From VBOC01 sp964512655 (GTDB lineage: Bacteria > Bacteroidota > Ignavibacteria > UBA10030 > SZUA-254): a stretch of DNA of 64,000 nt. Below are positions 17,509 to 26,133 of the stretch, in pieces; the first letter of the stretch is position 1; every line of letters starts with the position of its first letter. Under the pieces are notes generated by a model. It was given only the letters and a program-made list of their open reading frames with translations, did no database searches and had not been told where the DNA came from. The DNA is taken from NCBI GenBank assembly GCA_964512655.1, contig CAZEJT010000005.1, positions 62,001 to 126,000 on the forward strand, in the 5' to 3' direction. The position numbers were made by a program, and so were the translations under genes.

Positions 17509-20500
17509 TTAATGAATTAGCAGCATTTTCTTCACCCGGACGAATGCTTTCCCCGTTCCATCCGCTGCTTTAGCTCTCAATCGATAATAGTAAACACCGC
17601 TGGGCTCCCCGCCTGGAAACCACTCAACCGATTTGTAGCCTGCGTTTTCATTCTCTTCCACAAGCGTCCGCACTTCTTGTCCAAGCAGATTATAAATCTT
17701 CAATGACACACTGCTTTGGACCGGGAGCTGATATCGGATAACCGTCGACGGATTGAAAGGATTGGGGTAGTTCTGCTCAAGGGCAAATTCCTTCGGGATA
17801 CCCTCTGTTTGTTTACCGCTTTTGTCAATGACACTGCCATCTGCCAGGTAGAACAACCGCAGTGAGCTTTCGTCCACTCCTGCCGGCACCTCGGATTGTT
17901 CGTAGCGAAGGGCTAAGCGGAACCGAAAATTCAAACCTCCTTCTCCTCTGATCTCGTACACGCGCCGCACGGCCTGAACAAAGTCCGTCTCTCCCTCCAC
18001 CTTCGGAAACGCAGTACGTGGTCGTGGCGTGCCCAGCAACCACTTCGAGAAATGAGGTATGTTATTCGCGACGACGGTGTTGGTTGAATCTTCATAGCTG
18101 CTTGGCACCTCCACCCATTGGGTTCCGAATGATAAGGGATTGGTATCGGGAAGAGTTGTCATAGTCACCACGGTGGGAATAGTTCCCACGTGGGCAAACC
18201 GCACATATGTGCTTTCGCTCTCAAATCGGTAAGGAGCAAACTTCGTTGAATCGATCCTGCGTCTGATCGTACCCCGGACGACCTTTCCATGGCCTGTCAG
18301 GCTGTTGGGATCCGGATTTGCAATAAACATTGAGTCGGGGGGTAGCAAAGTCACATCGCTCGTGAGGATGCAATTATTTTCAACATGAAGATTGCTTTGA
18401 ACCGCCATAGACGAGAGGCTATCGAAAGCAACATTGTGTACCCCGGCGTTTGACGTATTCTTATAGGTCCCCCGGCCTGTGTATAAGACCGTTGATTGCG
18501 CCGCAACGAAACCTCGGTCGACATTCGACGCGCCTTTCGTGAGCGCAAGACCTCCCGGCGTTTCCGACCAGCTCCCGCCGACAATGACATTTGTCTGCGC
18601 ATTCGGTTCTATTTCCATCGTGCCGGAGATCGAGACACTCCCTTTCACGACAAACTGGGACAGAGAGTCGGTGATGGTAAGACGACCGCCGCTCTCAATC
18701 GTAAGAGCGGCGACGACGACCTGTTGCTGCACATGGAAGAGGGCGGGATGGTTGGAGGCCGCGGCGATGATGACGCTATCGAAAGGTCTGGGAGCACCCG
18801 CGGGCTTCCAGTTTCCGTCGTCATTCCAGTTGGAATCGACCGCACCCGTCCATGTTTTGGGACTCAGGGGTGAAACAGCATTGCACAGTATCGTCCCTCC
18901 CCCGCCAAATGCGAAAACGAGTCCGCCGCCGTTCCCTGAATGGACGCTTTGCATTGTGCTGAGGTAATTGGTGGTGGGCAACGGGTCCGGCGTCCATGAT
19001 AATCCCCCATCCTCAGTCTTATACACGGGTTGGTCCCCGTAGGTGAGGGCGAAGGCACGGTTTCGATCAAACATGGTTATTCCGTATACCTGCCCCTTCA
19101 GTACGCCCGATTGGATTGTCCATGTCTCGCCCCCCGTGCTCGTCCGAAGGACAACGGAAGTGTAGGCCTGCCCAAAACCGATGGCCATCCCGTTGAGTCT
19201 ATCCGCAAATGATACATGAGTACAGTACTGCACGCCCGGATTTGAGATAGAATTCCATGTCTCACCCCTATTCGTGGACCGCAACATCAGGGCACCATAG
19301 GGCGAACCGCCCACAACAACTATCGTGGAACTGTCAACGAACGATACATCTAAAGGAATACCTGTTACTCCGCTCAAGCTATTCGCCCAATTCGCGCCAC
19401 CATCCGATGTGAGCAAGATTCGTGCTTGCCCTGAGTTAATGCCGGTCATCGCTCCATTTACTGAATCCAAAAAAGATAGCGCATATAGGCCCTGCACATC
19501 TGACGGTCGATATGATACCCATGTTACCCCCGCATCCGATGTCCTATTTATGAATCCAAGCCCGTCCAAGACGATGCCGTTACAATCGTTACTGAAATGT
19601 ATTCCGCTCGGATCCCGATACCCAAACAACTTCATTTCCGTCCAGTCAAGTCCGCTATCGGTCGTTCGCAGAATACTCGTCGAACCGGGATAATTAAATT
19701 CAGATCCCGCGGCATAACCGATCCGTGAGCTTGGAAAGTAAGCCGAGGATAGAAAGGCGGTGCTACCCTTTACAAGTCTTCTCCAGGTTAAGCCGCCATC
19801 TGACGATTGAAAGATCTTTCCAGCGGAACCCACCGCAACGCCATTGCGCTTGTCCATAAAGTAGAGCGAATTCAGACCTTCACTCGAATCAAGAACGATT
19901 GTCCTCCAGGTCGTGCCGCCGTCAGAACTTCGGACAATATTATCGGAATAGGTTCCTATCACGTAAGTCGATGTGTCGAGAACTTTTACATCTGTAAAAG
20001 CCAAGAGAGCAACGTTGGTCGGAATCGGAAGTTGGCTCCAAGACGATCCGCCATCTCTGGTACGAAATACCTCATACCTCCCAATCGCCATACCGAACGA
20101 GTGATCCAGCATTGATATGGAGACTATCCTTCCTGCTTGCGTTACCAGTGTGTCATGCCACGTTCTCCCTCCATCAATTGATCGAAGGATAACTCCCGGA
20201 TAACCACCAGGAAGTGCGAAAGATGCACAGACAACGACTACGGTGTCATTCCCAATAGATGCCACATTCTGGAAACCAAGGTCATTGAAAGCGGGTGCGC
20301 CGATGGACCAGCTGACTCCAGCATCAGAGGTCCTCAAAATATTGCCTCCGAACGCAATTGTGCCGACACGCTCGTTCCCAAATGAGACGTGGGCCGGGAG
20401 ATAAGGCGAAACAAAGTTTGGGGGTGTGGAGACGGTTTTCCACGAGTCTCCATTGTTTGTCGTTCGCAATACCCTACCAGATCCGACGACCAGAGCAACA

Positions 20501-22593
20501 TTGCCTGAAAGCCGCTTCACATCAGTATAGATACCAGAGTTGCCTTCCACGTAGTTTTGAACTCTCCAGTGCGAGCCTCCGTCGGTCGTTCTTAGGATTG
20601 TCCCTCCCGCGCCGACCGTGAGAATGGTATTTGTATCAACCATAGTAACACCGATGAGATCATTTCCCTGAGGAAAGGGGTTAAGCCATTGCCAGCTTGT
20701 TGTCGTAACCGATTCCGTATACGGTGCGACACCCGAGCCTCTTACCTTCAGGGTTTCTGGTGGCAGAGAATCGCTGGATGCAAAGATGACCTCACCACTG
20801 AATGTTCCGACGAGTGATGGCCGGAAAACCAGATCGCGGTATGAGAATTGTTCGAACGGGCCGAGGTAGGCAACAGAGACCGGCACAGAGCATTGTGTCG
20901 AGTCTGAACTTGTTGTCGTTACTGCGACGGGTCGGGGGAGAGTACTCCGCATCGCGATCGTGTATGTTTGCTGTGATCCGATGAGCGTTGGAGAAAACTC
21001 TACATGGTCGCTCGACAAGTGGAGCCATTTGGGGTCCCCCCTGCCCGCTACGGTGAGCGTATCGGGCGAACTTTCGCCGTTGTGAACAAAGACGATCTTC
21101 GCTGTATCCGCAGATTCCCGAGCCGGCGCGTAGACAATGTCGAATGGTTTGTATCGGCCGGCTTTGATGGTATCATGCGCGATGGGAAGGTAGAAAACTG
21201 GATTGCTGGAGCGAATTGTATCTATAATTAGGTCCGAACCACCCCAATTGCTGACTGAGACAGAGTAAGTCCTGCTTGAGGTTATGAAGACATTGCTAAA
21301 GTCAATGAAACGGCTAAAGAAGCCAAAGTTAAAGTCGGGGATCCCGGACGCGACGTGATGACGCCATTCGAGATATGCTTCCACCGACTTCCTGTCGGCG
21401 TCTGACAACGCCCTCTCGTAGACGATGATTTCCGCAATATCACCGTTGAATGGATTGAGCATTCTGGACGTTCCACCTTGCTTTCCGATTGTGAAGGTCC
21501 CATTGGCAAAATTGGAGGCGTCGTAGGAAGTTCTCGATAAAAGCCTTCCGTTCACATACACTTTGTGGAGTGAACCATCGTATGTCGCGCTATTTATTTG
21601 TAATGATCCCAACTGGACGGAATCGCCGCCCCCAGTCCCCCCGGACGTCCAGCCTGAATAAATCCGGCCATTCTGTGATAGACGTCCTAGTCCATAGCCA
21701 TCGCCTCCTCCGTTATCCAAACCATTCCACAGGGGAACGGACGAGGTGTCAGGAAGGGCTGCATACCGTAGTACACAGAACATTGTAAACGGTGAGGTAC
21801 CTCTCACCGCGAGTGCTCCGGTCTCAAGGTATGTGCGGTAAAATCGGATCGCCGGCCCGCCATTATCCACGTTATCAATCATTTCCGGCTTGAGATCTCC
21901 TCCTTTTTGAACGGCATCGTTACCATTCCCGCTCAGGTCAGTCCATACGGAGACTTTTCTTGAATTACTCTGTAGGAGGCCGGCGCCTGCTCTCAGCCAA
22001 AGGCGCAGACCAACCGGCGGCAACGAAAAAGTACTTATCTCATATCGCGTAGTATTATTGTATTCAAAGATTTCTGGTACAGTGTTGTTTGGGTCAATCA
22101 ACCCCTCAAATGTATGGAAGCCCTCTGTCGCGCGCCAAGGCGGAGAGCAGATAAACATCCATGTAGTGTTCGGGGGTACCGTGAAATTTCCAGGAAAGGT
22201 GCAATTCACGACACCGTCGATCCTTGTTTCTATTTGTACCTTATCGGCGGATCCATTTCCAATATTTGCGAAATAGAACTTCAAGTAAATCTCATCTCCC
22301 AGGGCCGGTGCCCCTACCTCACCCAATCCATTTGGCTGGAGCGCAAATCCCAAACCTAGCGCTACAAGATCAGGCAGCTGGCCTTCGTTGGAGCCACTCA
22401 ATTGGTACGATGTATTGGCAGATGGAGCCTGAGTCAAATGAGAAATCTCCTCGGGCGTGAGCTGTCTGATGTAAGGAGGGGAAGCTGGACTCCCTGGAGA
22501 TCCTCCTACGATTGAGGCTCCGTCCTGTGCAGACCCTCTCGCACAGAGCATGCCCATCAATAGAATTACAGGCAAGTATTTGCACCTCTTCAT
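17509..22593 (-). CDS. Giant secreted T9SS protein with CARDB, LamG-like and YCF48/BNR propeller repeats
   Basis: 1694 residues. Signal peptide 1-22. Order: a CARDB-like domain (about 70-190), a concanavalin/LamG-like fold (about 195-410), Ig-like segments (about 415-640), then a long series of Asp-box style repeats (RTTDGGSHW, RTSDAGVSW and variants, about 650-1220) typical of YCF48/sialidase-like propellers. A beta-rich segment starting TWTGAVDSNWNDDGNW follows. The C-terminus (about 1605-1694) is a type A T9SS sorting domain with YPNPFNPSTVIRYQLP. AAAGGA lies 8 bases before the ATG. It should be exported across the outer membrane and anchored or released; adhesion or polymer binding is a guess. 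Confidence 0.9.
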   Translation of the reverse strand: MKRCKYLPVILLMGMLCARGSAQDGASIVGGSPGSPASPPYIRQLTPEEISHLTQAPSANTSYQLSGSNEGQLPDLVALGLGFALQPNGLGEVGAPALGDEIYLKFYFANIGNGSADKVQIETRIDGVVNCTFPGNFTVPPNTTWMFICSPPWRATEGFHTFEGLIDPNNTVPEIFEYNNTTRYEISTFSLPPVGLRLWLRAGAGLLQSNSRKVSVWTDLSGNGNDAVQKGGDLKPEMIDNVDNGGPAIRFYRTYLETGALAVRGTSPFTMFCVLRYAALPDTSSVPLWNGLDNGGGDGYGLGRLSQNGRIYSGWTSGGTGGGDSVQLGSLQINSATYDGSLHKVYVNGRLLSRTSYDASNFANGTFTIGKQGGTSRMLNPFNGDIAEIIVYERALSDADRKSVEAYLEWRHHVASGIPDFNFGFFSRFIDFSNVFITSSRTYSVSVSNWGGSDLIIDTIRSSNPVFYLPIAHDTIKAGRYKPFDIVYAPARESADTAKIVFVHNGESSPDTLTVAGRGDPKWLHLSSDHVEFSPTLIGSQQTYTIAMRSTLPRPVAVTTTSSDSTQCSVPVSVAYLGPFEQFSYRDLVFRPSLVGTFSGEVIFASSDSLPPETLKVRGSGVAPYTESVTTTSWQWLNPFPQGNDLIGVTMVDTNTILTVGAGGTILRTTDGGSHWRVQNYVEGNSGIYTDVKRLSGNVALVVGSGRVLRTTNNGDSWKTVSTPPNFVSPYLPAHVSFGNERVGTIAFGGNILRTSDAGVSWSIGAPAFNDLGFQNVASIGNDTVVVVCASFALPGGYPGVILRSIDGGRTWHDTLVTQAGRIVSISMLDHSFGMAIGRYEVFRTRDGGSSWSQLPIPTNVALLAFTDVKVLDTSTYVIGTYSDNIVRSSDGGTTWRTIVLDSSEGLNSLYFMDKRNGVAVGSAGKIFQSSDGGLTWRRLVKGSTAFLSSAYFPSSRIGYAAGSEFNYPGSTSILRTTDSGLDWTEMKLFGYRDPSGIHFSNDCNGIVLDGLGFINRTSDAGVTWVSYRPSDVQGLYALSFLDSVNGAMTGINSGQARILLTSDGGANWANSLSGVTGIPLDVSFVDSSTIVVVGGSPYGALMLRSTNRGETWNSISNPGVQYCTHVSFADRLNGMAIGFGQAYTSVVLRTSTGGETWTIQSGVLKGQVYGITMFDRNRAFALTYGDQPVYKTEDGGLSWTPDPLPTTNYLSTMQSVHSGNGGGLVFAFGGGGTILCNAVSPLSPKTWTGAVDSNWNDDGNWKPAGAPRPFDSVIIAAASNHPALFHVQQQVVVAALTIESGGRLTITDSLSQFVVKGSVSISGTMEIEPNAQTNVIVGGSWSETPGGLALTKGASNVDRGFVAAQSTVLYTGRGTYKNTSNAGVHNVAFDSLSSMAVQSNLHVENNCILTSDVTLLPPDSMFIANPDPNSLTGHGKVVRGTIRRRIDSTKFAPYRFESESTYVRFAHVGTIPTVVTMTTLPDTNPLSFGTQWVEVPSSYEDSTNTVVANNIPHFSKWLLGTPRPRTAFPKVEGETDFVQAVRRVYEIRGEGGLNFRFRLALRYEQSEVPAGVDESSLRLFYLADGSVIDKSGKQTEGIPKEFALEQNYPNPFNPSTVIRYQLPVQSSVSLKIYNLLGQEVRTLVEENENAGYKSVEWFPGGEPSGVYYYRLRAKAADGTGKAFVRVKKMLLIH

Positions 22594-23219
22594 GGCTTAT
22601 TCCTTTGGAGACCAGTTGTGGAGCAATCCGCCGAACAGGGATTCGTGGAATAGCCTGCTCAATCGTGAATAGTCGTGCATCTTGGGATGCTTCCAGCCCC
22701 AAACAAACTGGCTATCCGTATTCATACGCGAGGTCCCAGAATCAGCCTCTGACGCCTGCGCACTCAGCAGGTGAGCTATAAACCTACTTCGAGATTAGTA
22801 TGAGAATGGTGCAGCACAAGTACGATCTTCCTCCACGACACCTAAAATGCGAACCAGCGTATGCTATAGGCGAGAATTGCCCCCGAGGTAAATGCTCTAT
22901 ATCCTGAATATACTAGTTTGGTTCAGAATACTCAATGCCATACTGATCTGGACCACCAACCGTATCATCGATTTCTAGGTAAATTGGGCATCAGGTTCGT
23001 TTCGCGCAATAATGCGTGCTCCGAAGTCCCCCCTCTCTGATGATTCCCGATATACGTCATGTTTGATGCGTATTCCCGGCAAATATTGACTGTCAGGCAG
23101 AATTTCTACACCTTGCTGCTTAGAAGTACCCCGGGGGCGCCGTACCTTCATCGGCCGGTCAACTCACGAGGGCCGCCAGGCCTTTCTCACATCCCACAAC
23201 TTTATTGGAGGATTTGATC
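22594..23219. other. 626-base intergenic region
   Basis: Upstream of both the minus-strand giant gene and the plus-strand small secreted protein, so it should contain two promoters. TTGACT at 23086-23091 is followed by TACACC at 23107, a 15-base spacing that is too short to trust. No RNA gene, repeat or convincing coding sequence was seen. Confidence 0.5.
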
Positions 23220-23591
23220 ATGCCCCGTAAAACATTTTTTCTGATCTGGATCATCGCTTCGGTCACGATCGCCGCTCTGGGATTCCGCGGAGGAGATCCA
23301 AACAGCCCTCAGGATCCTAAAACTGCATCTAAGGGGAAAACGACCCCTCGGGGGAACGTCCGAACGTATGAGATGAACGTTCTCTGTTGTTGCGACACCC
23401 AGGGGAATTATTACCCCGGTCCATGCGCGACGTTAAATCTATCTATGAAAGGAAAGGCTTCGGGCGCTATGGGACCCGACACGATCATTATTGAGAACAT
23501 GTCCTATGGGAAAGAACCGATGACAAAAGGTGGACCCACACTAGGTTTCCAGAAGCTCATGCTGGTCCGCGCTAAGCCGGCGGGCAAATAG
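23220..23591 (+). CDS. Small secreted Cys-containing protein, unknown function
   Basis: 123 residues. ATG 23220 is preceded at 8 bases by GGAGG (23207-23211), which decides against the TTG at 23205. Residues 6-24 form a signal peptide or membrane anchor (FFLIWIIASVTIAALGF). The mature part is short, with an NVLCCCD motif and one further Cys (GPCATL), and ends in a Lys-rich tail. I do not recognise the family. It lies alone ahead of the Crp/Fnr-type gene and is followed by a hairpin. Confidence 0.7.
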   Translation: MPRKTFFLIWIIASVTIAALGFRGGDPNSPQDPKTASKGKTTPRGNVRTYEMNVLCCCDTQGNYYPGPCATLNLSMKGKASGAMGPDTIIIENMSYGKEPMTKGGPTLGFQKLMLVRAKPAGK

Positions 23592-23613
23592 GTATCCGGC
23601 GATTGATGAGTCT

Positions 23614-23643
23614 CAGCCGGTCTCCTGCCAGGGGGGCCGGCTG
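23614..23643 (+). terminator. Hairpin after the small secreted protein gene
   Basis: CAGCCGG (23614-23620) pairs with CCGGCTG (23637-23643), followed by TCGCATTTT. A plausible, imperfect intrinsic terminator. Confidence 0.45.
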
Positions 23644-23722
23644 TCGCATTTTGGGATACCCTGGCCGATCTTTGAACGATGAGGAGGCTGCTTGTTGATG
23701 AGAATTACTATATTGAGCCAGT

Positions 23723-24334
23723 ATGGAATCGCTCAGAGCCGCATTTGATGTTCTTCGCAGAGAGGTCGGAAAACACATCTCCCTCACCGACACGGAATTT
23801 GCGCAGGCGACTTCCTTTTTCACTCCCCGCAGGGTAAAGAAGGGGCAGTATCTCCTTCAGGAAGGGGAGGTCTGTAAGTTTATGATGTTTGTCTCAGTGG
23901 GCTTCCTGCGTTCATATACAGTCGATGAGAAGGGCGATGAGCACGTCGACCAGCTTGCCTTCGAGGGGTGGTGGATCGCCGAACCCTATAGTTTCTTCAC
24001 TCAAAATCCAGGCAAGTACTTCATCGATGCCCTAGAAGATTCTGATCTCCTCCTGATCACACTTGACGCCTACGAAACGCTTGCTTCGACAATCCCGAAA
24101 TTTGAGCACTATTTCAGGGTACTCCTTCAGAACCATCTCATCGCCACACACAGGCGGATTCTCTCGACCATTAGCCTCTCGGCTGAGCAGCGATATCTCG
24201 AGCTCCTCCAAAGCTGTCCTACCATCGCCGCCCGCGTATCCCTGCGCCATATCGCATCGTACCTCGGAATAACCCCGGAAGCCCTAAGCCGCATACGCGG
24301 CCGGCTTTCGAAGAAACAAGCCCAAAATGCTTGA
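23723..24334 (+). CDS. Crp/Fnr-family transcriptional regulator
   Basis: 203 residues. An N-terminal cyclic-nucleotide-binding-like beta roll (about 20-120; KKGQYLLQEGE, then FEGWWIAE) is followed by a long dimerisation helix and a C-terminal winged helix (SLRHIASYLGITPEALSRIRGRL, about 165-195). The roll lacks the usual phosphate-cassette RxA motif, so it may sense another ligand, as in many Bacteroidota Crp-like regulators. It lies directly ahead of yceI- and pirin-family genes in the same direction and is a reasonable candidate to control them. Confidence 0.88.
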   Translation: MESLRAAFDVLRREVGKHISLTDTEFAQATSFFTPRRVKKGQYLLQEGEVCKFMMFVSVGFLRSYTVDEKGDEHVDQLAFEGWWIAEPYSFFTQNPGKYFIDALEDSDLLLITLDAYETLASTIPKFEHYFRVLLQNHLIATHRRILSTISLSAEQRYLELLQSCPTIAARVSLRHIASYLGITPEALSRIRGRLSKKQAQNA

Positions 24335-24456
24335 TCCAGATCAATCCCATTTCTTACCCTACGTCATCGTTCCGCGGCCCCTCCCGGTAGTATATTTGTG
24401 GTGTGATTGAGAGTGAACAAAATCAAACCACTGGTATACAGAAGGAGAAATTGGTC

Positions 24457-25002
24457 ATGACAACCTGGAAGATCGACCCGGCACATTCTGAGATTGGGTT
24501 CAAAGTGAAACACATGGTTATTTCCTCCGTCCCCGGGGAGTTCGAGAGATTTGAGGGAACAGTAGCGACCGAGCGGCCCGATTTCGGCGACGCCCGCATA
24601 CGGTTTGAGGCGGATGTCGACAGCATTTCCACCGGCAACGGCCAGCGCGATGCACACCTGAAATCGCCCGATTTCTTCGATGCGGCGACGCACCCGAAAA
24701 TGTCGTTCGTCTCAACATCCTTCACGAAAAAGGGTGCTGATGAGTACGAGCTGATCGGCGATCTGACTATCCGTGGAATCACGCGTCGAGTGCCGCTGAA
24801 GGCCGCGTACAACGGAACGGTTAAGGGATTTGACGGCAACATGGCTGCGTTTGAGATCTCCGGAAAGCTGAGCCGGAAGGACTTCGGCCTTCTCTGGAAC
24901 GCTTTGACCGAGACCGGCGGCGTTGTGGTCGGAGATGAGGTGAAACTCGACATCATCGTCGAGCTGAAAGAAGCACCTGTTGAAGAAACGGTCGCTGCCT
25001 GA
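24457..25002 (+). CDS. YceI-family lipid-binding-fold protein
   Basis: 181 residues. It matches the YceI family throughout: TTWKIDPAHSEIGFKVKHMV at the N-terminus, the DARIRFEADVDSISTGN block, HLKSPDFFDAATHPKMSF, and DLTIRGITRRVPL. The family forms a lipocalin-like barrel that binds isoprenoid or other hydrophobic ligands. No signal peptide is seen, so this copy is probably cytoplasmic. ATG 24457 is chosen because AGGAG (24443-24447) is properly spaced; a GTG at 24403 adds a non-conserved leader. The pirin gene follows after 23 bases, so they are co-transcribed. Confidence 0.92.
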   Translation: MTTWKIDPAHSEIGFKVKHMVISSVPGEFERFEGTVATERPDFGDARIRFEADVDSISTGNGQRDAHLKSPDFFDAATHPKMSFVSTSFTKKGADEYELIGDLTIRGITRRVPLKAAYNGTVKGFDGNMAAFEISGKLSRKDFGLLWNALTETGGVVVGDEVKLDIIVELKEAPVEETVAA

Positions 25003-25025
25003 GGGCGCGAAAGAAAGGAATCACA

Positions 25026-25931
25026 ATGTCTATACGAGCCGTAAAAAGGATCAGTCAATCGCAACCCACAATTGAAGGCGCCGGCGTTCATCTTCGCCGC
25101 GCGTTTGGGTTCGGCGACACGAGCGAGTTCGATCCGTTTCTCCTCCTTGATGACTTCCGGAACGACGACCCGGCGGCATACCTCGCCGGATTTCCGTGGC
25201 ATCCCCATCGGGGAATCGAGACGATCACTTACGTACTTGCCGGATCGGTTGCTCACGGCGACAGCCTTGGCAACAAAGGCAAACTGGGTGCGGGCGATGT
25301 GCAGTGGATGACGGCGGGCAGTGGAATTCTCCATCAGGAAATGCCGAAGGGCGATCCGAAGGGACGCATGCACGGTTTCCAGCTTTGGGCAAACCTCCCT
25401 TCATCTCAGAAGATGACCGCTCCGCGATATCAGGACATAACGTCGAAAGAGATTCCCGAGATTACGGATGATGACGGGACGATCGTCCGGGTCGTCTGTG
25501 GCGACTTCTGGGGAAAGACCGGACCGGTTACGAGGGTCGCCGCTGATCCCCGGTATCTTGATATCTACGTTCCGCCGGGGAAGCGAAAGACGCTTCCCGT
25601 AGAAACAACGAGGCACGCATTCGCCTATGTGTTTGAGGGGTCGGGATCGTTTCGGGATGCTTCGAAGTACCGGCCCGTTCAAACCGATCATGTGTCGCCG
25701 GACGGAGGATCAACGCTCGACTTCACCGGAAACCGATCGCTTGTCCTGTTTGATAGAGGCGATGAGGTAACCGTCCAGGCCGGAGAAAACGGTATCAGAT
25801 TCCTCCTCGTTTCGGGCAAGCCTCTCGAAGAGCCCGTTGCCTGGCGAGGCCCTATCGTGATGAACACCGAGCGGGAACTGCGCGAGGCATACGCCGAACT
25901 TCGGGCCGGGACGTTTATAAAGAGCCGCTAG
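25026..25931 (+). CDS. Pirin-family bicupin
   Basis: 301 residues. The N-terminal cupin holds the pirin metal site: His59 and His61 (FPWHPHRGIET), His103 and Glu105 (GSGILHQEMP). The second cupin covers about 150-285. Pirins are iron-binding bicupins; some show quercetin dioxygenase activity and others act as redox-linked regulators, so the role here is open. An AAAGGAA sequence precedes the ATG. It is the last gene of a probable unit with YceI and ends 40 bases before a strong terminator. Confidence 0.92.
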   Translation: MSIRAVKRISQSQPTIEGAGVHLRRAFGFGDTSEFDPFLLLDDFRNDDPAAYLAGFPWHPHRGIETITYVLAGSVAHGDSLGNKGKLGAGDVQWMTAGSGILHQEMPKGDPKGRMHGFQLWANLPSSQKMTAPRYQDITSKEIPEITDDDGTIVRVVCGDFWGKTGPVTRVAADPRYLDIYVPPGKRKTLPVETTRHAFAYVFEGSGSFRDASKYRPVQTDHVSPDGGSTLDFTGNRSLVLFDRGDEVTVQAGENGIRFLLVSGKPLEEPVAWRGPIVMNTERELREAYAELRAGTFIKSR

Positions 25932-25964
25932 GCTTGCCCGGTTAACCATTCTTGTGTACCGCTC

Positions 25965-25997
25965 TTGTAGGCGCACCCTTTAGGGTGCGTTTTTTTT
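25965..25997 (+). terminator. Strong intrinsic terminator derived from the palindromic repeat family
   Basis: CGCACCC (25972-25978) pairs with GGGTGCG (25983-25989) around a TTTA loop, followed by eight T residues. The upstream context TTGTAGGCGC and the TTTAG loop match the scattered repeat family described elsewhere in the window, so this looks like a repeat copy serving as a terminator. Confidence 0.9.
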
Positions 25998-26022
25998 GTG
26001 CCGCGCGGCGGTAGCCCCTGGA

Positions 26023-26046
26023 GCGCAGGCTGAAGCCTGCCCCTAC
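26023..26046 (-). repeat. Palindromic repeat family 1, inverted copy
   Basis: GCAGGC-TGAA-GCCTGC flanked by CCCTACA; the reverse complement reads TGTAGGGGCAGGCTTCAGCC, matching the family pattern GTAGG-GC-stem-TTYA-stem. Confidence 0.6.
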
Positions 26047-26133
26047 AGGCTCCGCCCTGCAACTCTCGCCGAATCCATCCGTACTCCGTATTATCCCCCT
26101 TCCATCCCAAGAAGAACCTTGGTGCGAAACATC

